From positions 186,001 to 250,000 of IMG/VR virus record IMGVR_UViG_3300035698_029839: a stretch of DNA of 64,000 nt. One strand, 5' to 3'. This DNA comes from a virus. A program made the translations under genes and the position numbers. Positions 9,013 through 17,925 of the stretch are shown piece by piece. The notes under the pieces are model-generated. The model saw only the letters and a program-made list of their open reading frames with translations, was not told the DNA's origin and did not search any database. Positions within the stretch are counted from its first letter, which is position 1, and every line of letters begins with the position of its first letter.

Positions 9013-10740
9013 ATGGCTAAGTATGCAAATCATGTAGCAAATCCAAAGACTCCTCAAAATGAGAGAGCAAAGAGCACCCAAGTAAAAGGTAAGGCAGGTG
9101 GTTTTGTCTTTAAAGTTGATGACTGGACAAGACTTAATCGTTTCTTAATCATTGGTAGTGAAAATGGTTCTTACTACGCTTCAGAGCGTAAGTCAACTAT
9201 GGAAAACTATAATTGCATTTTGAGATGTTTGAAACTTGATGCCAAGAAAACTGTGGATACTATTGTAGAGATTAGTGATAAGGGTCGTGCGGTAAAGAAC
9301 GATCCTGCTATTTTTGCTCTGGCAGTATGTAGTGTTCACGGAGATGAAAAGACTAAGGCACATGCTAATAGTGTTATGCCTAAAGTTGCTCGTTTCTCTA
9401 CTGCTTTTTTTACGTGGATTGATGCGGTCAATACATTGAAGGAAGGTCGTAAGGGTAAGGGTCTGTTGAGGGCTATAGGAAGATGGTACACAGAGAAAGA
9501 CCCTGTAAGGCTAGCTTATCAAATTTGCAAATATCCAGGTCGTTCAGTAGGTGGTCAAAGATGGACTCATGCTGATGCTCTTCGTATGGCAAGAATTTCT
9601 CCATCTAGGGACGGCAAGCCTTCTAAAAATGGTAAGGCTTTAACTATTCCTACTGATGATCATGCAGTTGTATTCCATTATGCAACACATGGGATTACAA
9701 CTGCTAAAGTTTTGAAGGCAAGGCAGGCAGAGGAAAAAGTTACTGGCAAGAAACAAGAAGCTCCTGGTATCTCGGAAGAGCAGTATGAAGCTTTGAAAGA
9801 TAGTAAGCTTAAGTATATCTGGGCACATGAGCAATGTAAGATTGCTATGAAGAACAGTGAAGTAGTTTCTTTGATTAGTGATTACAATCTTACTAGAGAG
9901 TCTATTCCTCCTCAATTCAGAAATGAATTAGAGATACAGAAAGCATTATTGCCAGGTATGCCAATGACAGCATTGATTCGTAACTTGGGTAGTATGACCT
10001 CTTCGGGTCTTCTAAAACCTTTGAGTGATGAGACTTCAGCAGTAATTGATAAAATTACAAATGATGAAATTCTGAAGAGGAGTCGTATTCATCCTATGAC
10101 AATTATGCTAGCCCTTAAAACTTATAGTAGCGGTGCTGGTATGAGGACTACATGGAAACCAGTATCATCAATTAAAGATGCTATGGAAGATGCTTTTTAC
10201 AAAGCTTTTAACTATGTTGAGCCAACTGGAAAGAAATTTTTGTTTGGTGTTGATGTTAGTGGTTCTATGGGTTGGGGTGATACTGCTGTTATGAGTCCTC
10301 GTGAGGCAGCGGCAGTGGTGGCTATGACGTGTGCTAGAACAGAGAAGAACTATGATATAATGGGTTTTTCTCACACATTCTCTAAGCTTAATATCACTGC
10401 TAAGGATAGTTTAGATACTGTAATTAGAAGGACTTCTAATTTAAACTTTGGTGGAACTGATTGCGCACTTCCTATGATGTATGCAATTAAAAATGAATTG
10501 GATGTAGATGTATTTGTTGTCTTAACAGACAATGAAACTTGGTGTGGTGGTATTCATCCATTTGAAGCATTGAAACAGTATCGTAAGAAATTTAATAAAA
10601 ATGCAAAGCTTGCAGTGTTGGCTTTTGATAGTAATGAATTTACTATTGCTGATCCAAGTGATGCAGGTATGATGGATATCGCTGGTTTGGATTCTAACGT
10701 ACCTAAAGTGTTAGCAGAATTTGCAGCAGGTAGACTTTAA
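9013..10740 (+). CDS. TROVE-domain protein, Ro60/Rsr-like
   Basis: 575 residues, close to the ~540 of Ro60. The N-terminal ~390 residues are the helical HEAT-like TROVE ring that binds misfolded RNA and Y RNA (for example NYNCILRCLKLDAKKTVDTIVEISDKGRA). The C-terminal von Willebrand A-like domain has an intact MIDAS: DVSGSMG (about 411), GGTD (about 479) and LTDNE (about 503). Bacterial Rsr works with Y RNAs in RNA quality control with exonucleases. Its own promoter and flanking terminators make it a one-gene unit. GC content and codon choice (GGT, CGT) are above its neighbours, suggesting high expression. The 61.5-64 kb region holds Y-RNA-like elements. Confidence 0.95.
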   Translation: MAKYANHVANPKTPQNERAKSTQVKGKAGGFVFKVDDWTRLNRFLIIGSENGSYYASERKSTMENYNCILRCLKLDAKKTVDTIVEISDKGRAVKNDPAIFALAVCSVHGDEKTKAHANSVMPKVARFSTAFFTWIDAVNTLKEGRKGKGLLRAIGRWYTEKDPVRLAYQICKYPGRSVGGQRWTHADALRMARISPSRDGKPSKNGKALTIPTDDHAVVFHYATHGITTAKVLKARQAEEKVTGKKQEAPGISEEQYEALKDSKLKYIWAHEQCKIAMKNSEVVSLISDYNLTRESIPPQFRNELEIQKALLPGMPMTALIRNLGSMTSSGLLKPLSDETSAVIDKITNDEILKRSRIHPMTIMLALKTYSSGAGMRTTWKPVSSIKDAMEDAFYKAFNYVEPTGKKFLFGVDVSGSMGWGDTAVMSPREAAAVVAMTCARTEKNYDIMGFSHTFSKLNITAKDSLDTVIRRTSNLNFGGTDCALPMMYAIKNELDVDVFVVLTDNETWCGGIHPFEALKQYRKKFNKNAKLAVLAFDSNEFTIADPSDAGMMDIAGLDSNVPKVLAEFAAGRL

Positions 10741-10751
10741 TCTTAAAACAT

Positions 10752-10785
10752 AAGGCAATGGAGAGTAAATCCCATTGCCTTTTTT
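10752..10785 (+). terminator. rho-independent terminator
   Basis: 10-bp stem AAGGCAATGG / CCATTGCCTT followed by a T run, directly after the Ro-like gene. Confidence 0.92.
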
Positions 10786-10839
10786 GCTCTTTATAAATTA
10801 GTAGTGTCAAGGAAGATTATTTAATAAAGGAGATGCACC

Positions 10840-11421
10840 ATGTCCCTATGGGATCAGAATAAGATGTTATACATTTTACACAGAAACGGAGTTAGCAGAA
10901 AGAATATTTTATTTATAATGAATGATTTAAAAACTTCTGAAACTTTTGGTACAGAAAATGATTTTGAAGATGAATTTGAAGATGATTGGGAGCTTGTAGA
11001 ACAAAAAGCATTTTTGTTATTTGAAAGCAATGTATCAAGTAAAGCAAAAATACTTGCTTTGAGAAACATAAAGAAAAAAGAAGAAGAATTTGAAAATACA
11101 AGGAAATGTCAGTACCTTACGGATCAAGAGGGAAGGATTCAGACAAAACGTAAAGAGCTTATAGAACAAGGGGTTATAGAACCTGATAAACTAACTCATC
11201 AAAAAACTCTTAAACTTACTACAAGATATGGTAGGTCTCCTTTACATGAAGCAATTGCTATGAGAGATATTCGTTTAGTAGAAAAATATCTTAAAAGTGA
11301 AAAATATCTTGACAAAGTAGATAATAACGGTCATACTGCTATGGAGATGGCATATTATGAGAATTATACTGATGCCTTAGCTCTATTTAAAAAGTACACA
11401 TTGACCAAAAAAGTTGGTTAA
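10840..11421 (+). CDS. ankyrin-repeat protein
   Basis: 193 residues. The C-terminal part carries about two ankyrin repeats (RSPLHEAIAMRDIRLVEKYLKSE, then DNNGHTAMEMAYYENYTDAL). The N-terminal ~100 residues are acidic and helical. It starts after AAAGGAGATGCACC. Ankyrin repeats mediate protein-protein contacts; the partner is unknown. Confidence 0.8.
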   Translation: MSLWDQNKMLYILHRNGVSRKNILFIMNDLKTSETFGTENDFEDEFEDDWELVEQKAFLLFESNVSSKAKILALRNIKKKEEEFENTRKCQYLTDQEGRIQTKRKELIEQGVIEPDKLTHQKTLKLTTRYGRSPLHEAIAMRDIRLVEKYLKSEKYLDKVDNNGHTAMEMAYYENYTDALALFKKYTLTKKVG

Positions 11422-11428
11422 TTTGAAA

Positions 11429-11453
11429 ATTCCAGACAAGTGGTTTTTTAAAA
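11429..11453 (+). repeat. TTCCAGACAAGTGG repeat, copy 1
   Basis: TTCCAGACAAGTGG followed by T6 A4, between the ankyrin gene and the gene at 11499. A full-consensus copy of a dispersed intergenic element. Confidence 0.9.
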
Positions 11454-11498
11454 TACTAACGTAGAAATGAATAAATATTTTTTTTACGGAAAGGTTTT

Positions 11499-11945
11499 AT
11501 GATGAAAGTAAAAGTTGGAACAAATGAGTATTTGATGCATTGGGAGAAGCGTAAATTCAATCCTCTTACTGGCAAAAATACGGATAAAGAATTGGAATCC
11601 ACTGATTGTATTATCAGCAGATTGAATTCTGATGGAACGACAGCGGTGATTGCACGAGGCCATGTAAGTCAAACTTCTTGTGATCCGTCAAACGGTGTTA
11701 TGGCAAGAAGGTTGTCTTTTATTAAGGCAATCAAAGGTATGGATAGACTAGCACGTAAGGCATTAGGCGATGAGTACAATAGAACTTGTCGCGTTGTGCC
11801 GAGAACTCTTGGTCAGAAGAATCGCAAGTTAAGAAATCGTATCCTTGCTCTTCAAAAAGCATTAGCTATGGCTAATAGCATGATCAGTGGTGGAGAATCT
11901 CATACAGAAAAATCTGAGAAAGTAATAAAATCAGTAATGATTTAA
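11499..11945 (+). CDS. hypothetical basic protein
   Basis: 148 residues starting after GGAAAGG. Basic and soluble, with ARGHVSQTSCDPSNGVMARRLSFIKAIKGM in the middle. It lies alone between a TTCCAGACAAGTGG element and a terminator. No family recognised. Confidence 0.8.
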   Translation: MMKVKVGTNEYLMHWEKRKFNPLTGKNTDKELESTDCIISRLNSDGTTAVIARGHVSQTSCDPSNGVMARRLSFIKAIKGMDRLARKALGDEYNRTCRVVPRTLGQKNRKLRNRILALQKALAMANSMISGGESHTEKSEKVIKSVMI

Positions 11946-12022
11946 GAAGAGGAAAATTTCTCTTATTCTGGAACATATATCTTACAGATATATTGCAGAT
12001 ATATTACAATTGAATAGTCAGC

Positions 12023-12055
12023 AGGGATGTGAGTTTGTGTTTACATCCCTTTTTT
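12023..12055 (+). terminator. rho-independent terminator
   Basis: 8-bp stem AGGGATGT / ACATCCCT followed by T6. Confidence 0.9.
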
Positions 12056-12131
12056 ATTTTAAAAGAGGAACTAGCTACTCCTTTATCGAATATAATAAAT
12101 AAAGGTTTATTATATAGAAGGGGAGTATAAA

Positions 12132-13028
12132 ATGAAAAAATGGACACCAAAAGAAGATAGTTTTTTAGAAAATAATGTTGGATCTTTAACATATAAACAG
12201 ATGGCGGACAATCTAAAAAGAACAAGAATGTCTGTGATGAAGCATTGTCAATGGAGAGGATTATCTAACTCTATACTGAGTGAAAAAACTCGATTTAAGA
12301 AAATATATAAAGTTAATGATAATTTTTTTAGTAACTATAATATTTTATCTTGTTACTACGCTGGATTGATAGCTTCTGATGGAAGCATTCATAAAAAAAG
12401 TAATGCGATATCAATAACTCAAGCTAAAAGTAGATTATCTTGTTTAGAAAAATTTAAGAAAGATGCTGGTTATAATGGAGTTATATATGGCCCTACAAAA
12501 ACAATAGGACAAGATGCTTACGCTCTGGTTATTAGTAGTAAAAAATGGAAAAAAGATTTAAAAAATAATTTTATGATTACACCTAATAAATCTTTAACAC
12601 TTTTACCTCCTGATTTAACTGATAAAAAAATGATAATTAGTTTTATAAATGGTTTGATTGATGGGGATGGGTCTGTTGGAGCTTATAATTATAAGAATAA
12701 AAAAGATATCGTTCCTATAATTACTTTTTGCGGAACAAAAAGTATAGTCGAGTGGGTTGCTAATAATTTAAATAAATATTTTATAATTAAAAATAGGACA
12801 ATACGTTATAGGCAGATAATTTCTAACAATACTTATTTTTTAAGTTTCAGTGGATGTAGGGTTATAAAATTTTATCAGTATCTTGTAAAAAATGATATCC
12901 CCTTTATGCGTTGTAAATGGAGCAGAATGGTAGATAAGTTATTTGTAAAAGGGCTGGATTACTATTTAAAAAACAAAAGAAAGACTAATAAGAGGGATAA
13001 TAATGGAAGATTTTGTAAAATTAGTTAA
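12132..13028 (+). CDS. LAGLIDADG homing endonuclease
   Basis: 298 residues with two LAGLIDADG helices, YYAGLIASDGS (about residue 76) and FINGLIDGDGS (about residue 173), so it can act as a monomer with two pseudo-symmetric halves. The acidic catalytic Asp is present in both. The N-terminal ~45 residues (WTPKEDSFLENNVG..RTRMSVMKHCQWRGLS) resemble a SANT/Myb-like DNA-binding helix set. Free-standing, overlapping the start of the RNA ligase gene by 26 bases, so it has probably inserted beside its target. Very AT-rich codon use compared with the ligase. Confidence 0.92.
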   Translation: MKKWTPKEDSFLENNVGSLTYKQMADNLKRTRMSVMKHCQWRGLSNSILSEKTRFKKIYKVNDNFFSNYNILSCYYAGLIASDGSIHKKSNAISITQAKSRLSCLEKFKKDAGYNGVIYGPTKTIGQDAYALVISSKKWKKDLKNNFMITPNKSLTLLPPDLTDKKMIISFINGLIDGDGSVGAYNYKNKKDIVPIITFCGTKSIVEWVANNLNKYFIIKNRTIRYRQIISNNTYFLSFSGCRVIKFYQYLVKNDIPFMRCKWSRMVDKLFVKGLDYYLKNKRKTNKRDNNGRFCKIS

Positions 13029-14211
13029 AGAATTAAGTATAGAACATCCTGCAAGAGTCATAGAATTCTCTGACTTAACTAAGGGATTGTTCGCAGAAGT
13101 GGCAAAGGGTAATATTAATGTAGGTTATCACCCAGAGTTTCCACATCTTGCTATATTTAAATACTCTCTAGGTTGTGTTATGGAAAGAAACTGGAATAAA
13201 TTTACTATTATGGCTAGAGGTCTAATATTAGACCTTAAAAATAAAAGTGTTATCGCTACTCCGTTCATAAAATTTTGGAATTATGATGAGATTTTTTCTG
13301 CTATATCTATTCTTGAGCCAGAGTTTACTATTACAGAGAAGATGGATGGCTCACTAGGTATAATGTTCTTCTATGCAGATAAGTTTAGATTTGCAACAGC
13401 AGGTTCATTTATATCTGAACAAGCTCAATGGGCAGAACAATGGATGTACAACAAGATGCCTTTGGATAAAATAGATAAGACTAATACTTATTTGTTTGAG
13501 ATAATTTATCCAGAGAATAAGATTGTGGTTACTTATGATTTTGAAGGACTAGTTTTGCTTGGTATCTTTGATACTTATGGTTTAGAATATAACTATGAGC
13601 AATTAAAGTGGGAAGCTTCATATATGGGAACATCTTGTACTCCACAACATGATTTCGCAGATATGGACAGCATACTTAATAATGCTAAGACTTTAGATAG
13701 CAACAATGAAGGATATGTAATACGGTTCAAGAACGGGATACGTTTGAAGATTAAGGGCGATGAATATGTTCGTATACATAGATTAATATCAAGAGTAACA
13801 CCTCTTGCTATCTGGGAATCTATCATAAACGGAGATGACTTAACAGAAGTAAAGGAAGAATTACCAGAAGAGATGGAAAAAGACTTTGATGCTATAACTG
13901 CAATTCTTTACGAGAAGTTAGAAATCTTTGTAAAAGAAGTAGAAGCTCTGCATTCTGAAACTAAGTTAATGTCGGATAAAGCATTGGGTCTTTATATACA
14001 AAGAAATCCCGAAGGTTGGGGAGATAGAACATTTAAAAGATCTTTGAGATATATTTTTCCTATGAGAAAAAATAAGTTCTATGAATCTCTTAAAGAAAAA
14101 GGATCGTTAGGTCGTAAGAAGATTTTTAATGAGTTTAGACCTACATCTAATAGATTAGAAGGTTATACACCATCATCAGCAGTTAATAGATTTGCCGATA
14201 TGGACACCTAA
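13003..14211 (+). CDS. T4 Rnl1-family RNA ligase
   Basis: 402 residues. Nucleotidyltransferase motif I is EKMDGS (catalytic Lys about residue 113), with motif III-like FEIIYPENKIV, motif IV EGYVI (about 236) and motif V LKIKGDEYV (about 246). This is the Rnl1 (RnlA) pattern: ATP-dependent joining of 5'-phosphate and 3'-OH RNA ends. In T4 it repairs tRNA cut by host anticodon nuclease. The tRNA array in this window makes the same role plausible. The C-terminal ~100 residues are helical. No polynucleotide kinase gene is visible nearby. Confidence 0.93.
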   Translation: MEDFVKLVKELSIEHPARVIEFSDLTKGLFAEVAKGNINVGYHPEFPHLAIFKYSLGCVMERNWNKFTIMARGLILDLKNKSVIATPFIKFWNYDEIFSAISILEPEFTITEKMDGSLGIMFFYADKFRFATAGSFISEQAQWAEQWMYNKMPLDKIDKTNTYLFEIIYPENKIVVTYDFEGLVLLGIFDTYGLEYNYEQLKWEASYMGTSCTPQHDFADMDSILNNAKTLDSNNEGYVIRFKNGIRLKIKGDEYVRIHRLISRVTPLAIWESIINGDDLTEVKEELPEEMEKDFDAITAILYEKLEIFVKEVEALHSETKLMSDKALGLYIQRNPEGWGDRTFKRSLRYIFPMRKNKFYESLKEKGSLGRKKIFNEFRPTSNRLEGYTPSSAVNRFADMDT

Positions 14212-14261
14212 ATCACTTTTCACTTTTCAAAAAAACAATTTGTAAGTGAAAGTGATTTAGG
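14207..14261 (+). repeat. 18-bp inverted repeat overlapping ligase stop and next promoter
   Basis: CCTAAATCACTTTTCACTT (14207-14225) is complementary to AAGTGAAAGTGATTTAGG (14244-14261) with one bulged T. The left arm includes the ligase stop codon; the right arm is the spacer of a promoter. Could be a terminator, an operator or both. Confidence 0.85.
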
Positions 14262-14268
14262 TTATAAT
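14240..14268 (+). promoter_or_regulatory. sigma70-like promoter with GTGAAAGTG box
   Basis: TTGTAA, 17-nt spacer with GTGAAAGTG, TATAAT. A start near 14275 makes the ATG at 14279 almost leaderless, so the next ATG (14306) is preferred for translation. Confidence 0.8.
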
Positions 14269-14305
14269 TAAGGCAGTAATGTTAACTACTACTGAAGGCG
14301 TGCAA

Positions 14306-14740
14306 ATGAAAAGTGAATATGGGTGTTATGTTTTAATGTTGTCGTATGTTGATGAGAACTGGATGGATATAGGCGGTAATATTTATCCACCAGAAGGTTT
14401 TGTAGAAGCTAAAAATTTTACAAGAGATATTGATGTCAGATTTGGATTGAATGGGATTTTATGGGGAAAAACTTGTTATTTTCCATATGAGCAAATTAAC
14501 AAAGGGAATTGGACGGTTGTAAAAACAGAATTGATTGACGATTTGATTAAAACAGAACATTATTATAATCGTTATAAATTTCCAAATGGATGGATAGTTT
14601 ATTCTGGTAGTTTAAGAGACTCTGCTAAATATATAGTAAGACATAAAAATGATGACAGTTTTTCCGAAGATGGAAAATGGATTCAAGCAGAAGAAATAGC
14701 TGGATCTCGTCAATGGATGAAAGATCATAATTTAGAGTAG
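14306..14740 (+). CDS. hypothetical protein
   Basis: About 144 residues. ATG 14306 follows GAAGG and is chosen over ATG 14279, which lies at the expected transcription start. Soluble, Trp/Tyr-rich; no recognised domain. Confidence 0.7.
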   Translation: MKSEYGCYVLMLSYVDENWMDIGGNIYPPEGFVEAKNFTRDIDVRFGLNGILWGKTCYFPYEQINKGNWTVVKTELIDDLIKTEHYYNRYKFPNGWIVYSGSLRDSAKYIVRHKNDDSFSEDGKWIQAEEIAGSRQWMKDHNLE

Positions 14741-14829
14741 GAATAAATGGTGCTAAAGCATTTTGTATTTTTTTATATTTTCTATTTAAATATTTTTAAT
14801 AAATAAAAATTATAGAAAGAAGGTGTATT

Positions 14830-15516
14830 ATATATTTTATTGGTGACGTTCATGAAGAATTCAAAACCTATGAATATATTGTTTTGAAAATGCAACACAA
14901 AGGAGGTAGAAAAGGTATGGAATTTTCTCTTCAAGTTGGAGATATGGGTATTGGATTTCCTGATTATGGAGATTATTCTAAAGATGGTAAAAGTTGGTCT
15001 CCTATAATGCCTTCTGATCATATGTTTTTTAATGGCAATCATGATAATCCTTTATTATGTAAAACTCATCCTAACTATTTAGGAGATTGGGGGTATATCC
15101 CTGATCCAAATATGTTTTATGTTTCTGGCGGTTTTTCTATAGATCATGCTTATAGATTTGTTGATATGACTTGGTGGAAAGATGAAGAATTGAATAATGA
15201 AGAAATGTCTAAAGCTTTAGATTCTTATAAAATTAATAAACCAAAAATAGTGGTATCTCATGAATGTCCATTAGGAGTTAAAATAGATTTTGTTACTAAT
15301 TCATGGAAGTTTGATGTCAACAGTAGAACAGAGGAATTACTACAAAGTATGTTTGAAATACATCAACCTGACTACTGGATTTTTGGACATCATCATCAAA
15401 GAAAAGAGTTGGATAAAAATGGAACTCATTTTGTGTGTTTAGATGAGTTGATAGGTGGTAAAATAAATGATTGTATTTATGAAATAAAAGGTTTAACTTG
15501 GGAAGGATATAAATAA
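14830..15516 (+). CDS. calcineurin-like metallophosphoesterase, non-canonical start
   Basis: The full set of metal-binding motifs is present: GDVH near the N-terminus, GDMG (about 37), GNHD (about 68), SHE (about 140) and GHHH (about 186). The first motif lies upstream of any ATG, GTG or TTG start in frame (TTG 14884 would remove it). AAGAAGG at 14817-14823 points to ATA 14830 or ATT 14827 as start. It hydrolyses a phosphoester; the substrate could be protein, nucleotide or RNA end. Tightly linked to the next three genes. Confidence 0.8.
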   Translation: MYFIGDVHEEFKTYEYIVLKMQHKGGRKGMEFSLQVGDMGIGFPDYGDYSKDGKSWSPIMPSDHMFFNGNHDNPLLCKTHPNYLGDWGYIPDPNMFYVSGGFSIDHAYRFVDMTWWKDEELNNEEMSKALDSYKINKPKIVVSHECPLGVKIDFVTNSWKFDVNSRTEELLQSMFEIHQPDYWIFGHHHQRKELDKNGTHFVCLDELIGGKINDCIYEIKGLTWEGYK

Positions 15517-15827
15517 TGCCGTATATACTACAAGAACAAAGAGATAGATTAGATCCTATGATAGAACATCTTTCAAAAGATTTGTTAGAGCATCTTGATG
15601 TAGGAGAGTATAATTATGTAATGACTAAGCTTATGCATGAATTTATATTGAAGAAGGGTATAAAATATAAAAACTTCAGTGCCGCTAAAGCAGTGTTGAT
15701 GGATGCTAGAGATGAACTTAGTAGAATTCCAATGGGATTTTATGAAGATGAAAAAATAAGAGCCAATGGTTTTATTAGTGAATTAGATTTACACTCGCGT
15801 AGGAGCAAGGGAGATTCGACAATATGA
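15516..15827 (+). CDS. hypothetical protein
   Basis: 103 residues, helical, soluble. Overlaps the stop of the phosphoesterase (TAATG) and the start of the glycohydrolase, so it is co-translated with them. Function unknown. Confidence 0.75.
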   Translation: MPYILQEQRDRLDPMIEHLSKDLLEHLDVGEYNYVMTKLMHEFILKKGIKYKNFSAAKAVLMDARDELSRIPMGFYEDEKIRANGFISELDLHSRRSKGDSTI

Positions 15828-16606
15828 TTGGAGCTATAATAGGCGATGTAGTAGGTTCTCCTTATGAAGGGAGAAGAATGAATTTCTTCGATTATGATTT
15901 TCCTCTCTTCAACGAAAGATCTACGTTTACAGATGATACTATTTTAACTGTTGCTACTGCCAAGGCCATACTTGAGGATATTCCTTATGGAACAGCGTAT
16001 CTTGAGCTAGGTAGAAAATATAGACGTAAGGGTTATGGTAGTGCTTTTGAAGAGTGGTTATGTTCTCCTGACCCTCAACCGTATGGTAGCTGGGGCAATG
16101 GCTCGGCTATGAGAATTAGCCCTATCGGTCTTTATTTTGATACTCCATCAAAGGTTGGTATAGAGGCTGCGAAGAGTTCTAAAATAACTCATAATCATCT
16201 TGATGCTATACAGGGTGCATCAGCTATTGCCTTAGCTATTCATTATGCTAAATGTGAGGGCAATAAGGAACAGATTAAAGATATTGTAAAAGCTATGTAT
16301 AATTATGAGTTTGAAAAGGATTGGGAATTTTATAGAAATAATTATAAATTTGATATTACCTGTAAGGGCACTGTTATTCAGGCATTAACCGTTTTCTTTG
16401 AATCAAATAGTTTTGAAGATTGCATAAGGAAATCTGTGTTAATGGGAGGAGATACAGATACATTAGCTTGTATAGCGGGTTCTGTAGCGGAAGCATATTA
16501 TAAAGATATACCTGAAGATATAGCAACAGAAGCTTTAGGCAAAATTCCTGATGAGTTTTTAACTATTGTAAGAGAATTTTACAAAACGATGAGAACAAGT
16601 ATATGA
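15824..16606 (+). CDS. ADP-ribosylglycohydrolase (DraG/ARH family)
   Basis: 260 residues. Starts with MIGAIIGDVVGSPYEG, then FTDDTILT (about 36-43) and GGDTDTLACIAGSVAEAY (about 207-224); these Asp/Thr residues bind the two Mg ions of the ARH fold. Removes ADP-ribose from proteins or nucleic acids. In a phage it could undo host ADP-ribosylation defences or regulate host enzymes, as an inference. Coupled by ATGA overlaps between two phosphoesterase-type genes. Confidence 0.93.
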   Translation: MIGAIIGDVVGSPYEGRRMNFFDYDFPLFNERSTFTDDTILTVATAKAILEDIPYGTAYLELGRKYRRKGYGSAFEEWLCSPDPQPYGSWGNGSAMRISPIGLYFDTPSKVGIEAAKSSKITHNHLDAIQGASAIALAIHYAKCEGNKEQIKDIVKAMYNYEFEKDWEFYRNNYKFDITCKGTVIQALTVFFESNSFEDCIRKSVLMGGDTDTLACIAGSVAEAYYKDIPEDIATEALGKIPDEFLTIVREFYKTMRTSI

Positions 16607-17262
16607 TTAAGATAGCAGCAATATCTGATATGCATGGTCAACTATCTTTCAAAGTCCCAGAAGTAGATTTGCTTTTGATAGCGGGAGATTTGTGCCCCGC
16701 TCGTCATGAACCATATCTTTGTGTTGATTTTCAATCTAATTGGTTAAATCTCGATTTTAGATATTGGTTATCAGATCAACCGATTAAAGAGTGTGTAGCA
16801 GTAGCAGGAAATCATGATTGGATATGGGAAAAAGCTAAAGATCAAGTTCCTAAAATGAATGCTAATTTCCATTATATAGAAGATGAATCAATAGAGATTC
16901 TTGGTCAAAAAATATATGGAACTCCAGTACAGTTACCTTTTAATAATTGGGCTTTTAATAAAGATGAAAAATCGATTCAAAAACATTGGGACAATATCCC
17001 TGAAGGCCTAGATATACTTCTTCTTCATAGTCCTCCGTATGGATTTTTAGATAGAACTAATCCTCTTAATTATGAATCAGAAAGAATTGGGAGTAAAAGT
17101 CTTACAAAGAGAATAGAAGAAGTTTGTCCAAAACTTGTTGTATTTGGTCACAATCATGAATCTCATGGCACTTTTGAAGAAAATGGGATCACTTACATCA
17201 ATGCTTCTCTAGTTGATGAGAGATATAAAATGACAAGAGAACCTATTGTGGTGGAATTATGA
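16603..17262 (+). CDS. calcineurin-like metallophosphoesterase
   Basis: 219 residues. Motifs DMH (9-11), GDL (about 27), GNHD (about 70), LLHSPPYG (about 141) and GHNH (about 183) give a complete dinuclear metal site. Resembles the MPPED-type group (HSPPYG). Not closely similar to the other phosphoesterase at 14830. ATGA overlaps on both sides tie it to the glycohydrolase, suggesting a shared pathway such as nucleotide or ADP-ribose metabolism. Confidence 0.92.
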   Translation: MIKIAAISDMHGQLSFKVPEVDLLLIAGDLCPARHEPYLCVDFQSNWLNLDFRYWLSDQPIKECVAVAGNHDWIWEKAKDQVPKMNANFHYIEDESIEILGQKIYGTPVQLPFNNWAFNKDEKSIQKHWDNIPEGLDILLLHSPPYGFLDRTNPLNYESERIGSKSLTKRIEEVCPKLVVFGHNHESHGTFEENGITYINASLVDERYKMTREPIVVEL

Positions 17263-17918
17263 GTGAAGCAAAAAACAATGAATTAAATATAACACAATTT
17301 CCTAACGAATTAGGATTAGTATTATTTACTAGTCAAAAAGCAATAGAACAAATACGTGATTATAAAGTTGAGTTTCCAAAAGAATATAATGATAAAATAG
17401 AAAATTTTGTCCGTTTGCCCAAGTTCGTAATATATTTTTGGAACTACGTTATTAACAAACAACAAATACCTACTCAAGAACAATTTAAAGATGGGTATAT
17501 AAATTCGAAAGTTGTGCAAAAAGTTATTTCCAATTTTGATTTAATTGAAATCGAAGGATTAAGATGTAGATTAAATCGTGTTTTTCCATCATTAGTAAGA
17601 GATCTTATATTATCTTTACAGTTAAGAGAAAACAAAATTTTAAAAGATAACGAAGCAGGAATAAGATACAATATTCAATTGGATCTTAAGGGGATAGATA
17701 TTCTTGTAATATATAGGGGAATATATTATGGGGTTAGGTGTTTTGCTGATACTCCACGATCTAGAGATTATAAATCTATCAAGCCTGAGAGGACTCCAGA
17801 TTTTACTAATGTTACTTATATAGATTCTCCTCTTTGTTCTAAAAATACAGATAGCAAAGTATGGATATATGATGCCATAGGAGTAATTAGAGTGACTCAT
17901 AAATTAGGATTGGAGTAA
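17259..17918 (+). CDS. hypothetical protein
   Basis: 219 residues, soluble, mixed helical. Coupled to the phosphoesterase by ATGA. Contains RNKILK..YNIQLDLKGIDILVIYRGIYYGV-type strands but no recognised motif. Confidence 0.75.
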   Translation: MSEAKNNELNITQFPNELGLVLFTSQKAIEQIRDYKVEFPKEYNDKIENFVRLPKFVIYFWNYVINKQQIPTQEQFKDGYINSKVVQKVISNFDLIEIEGLRCRLNRVFPSLVRDLILSLQLRENKILKDNEAGIRYNIQLDLKGIDILVIYRGIYYGVRCFADTPRSRDYKSIKPERTPDFTNVTYIDSPLCSKNTDSKVWIYDAIGVIRVTHKLGLE

Positions 17919-17925
17919 TATAATT

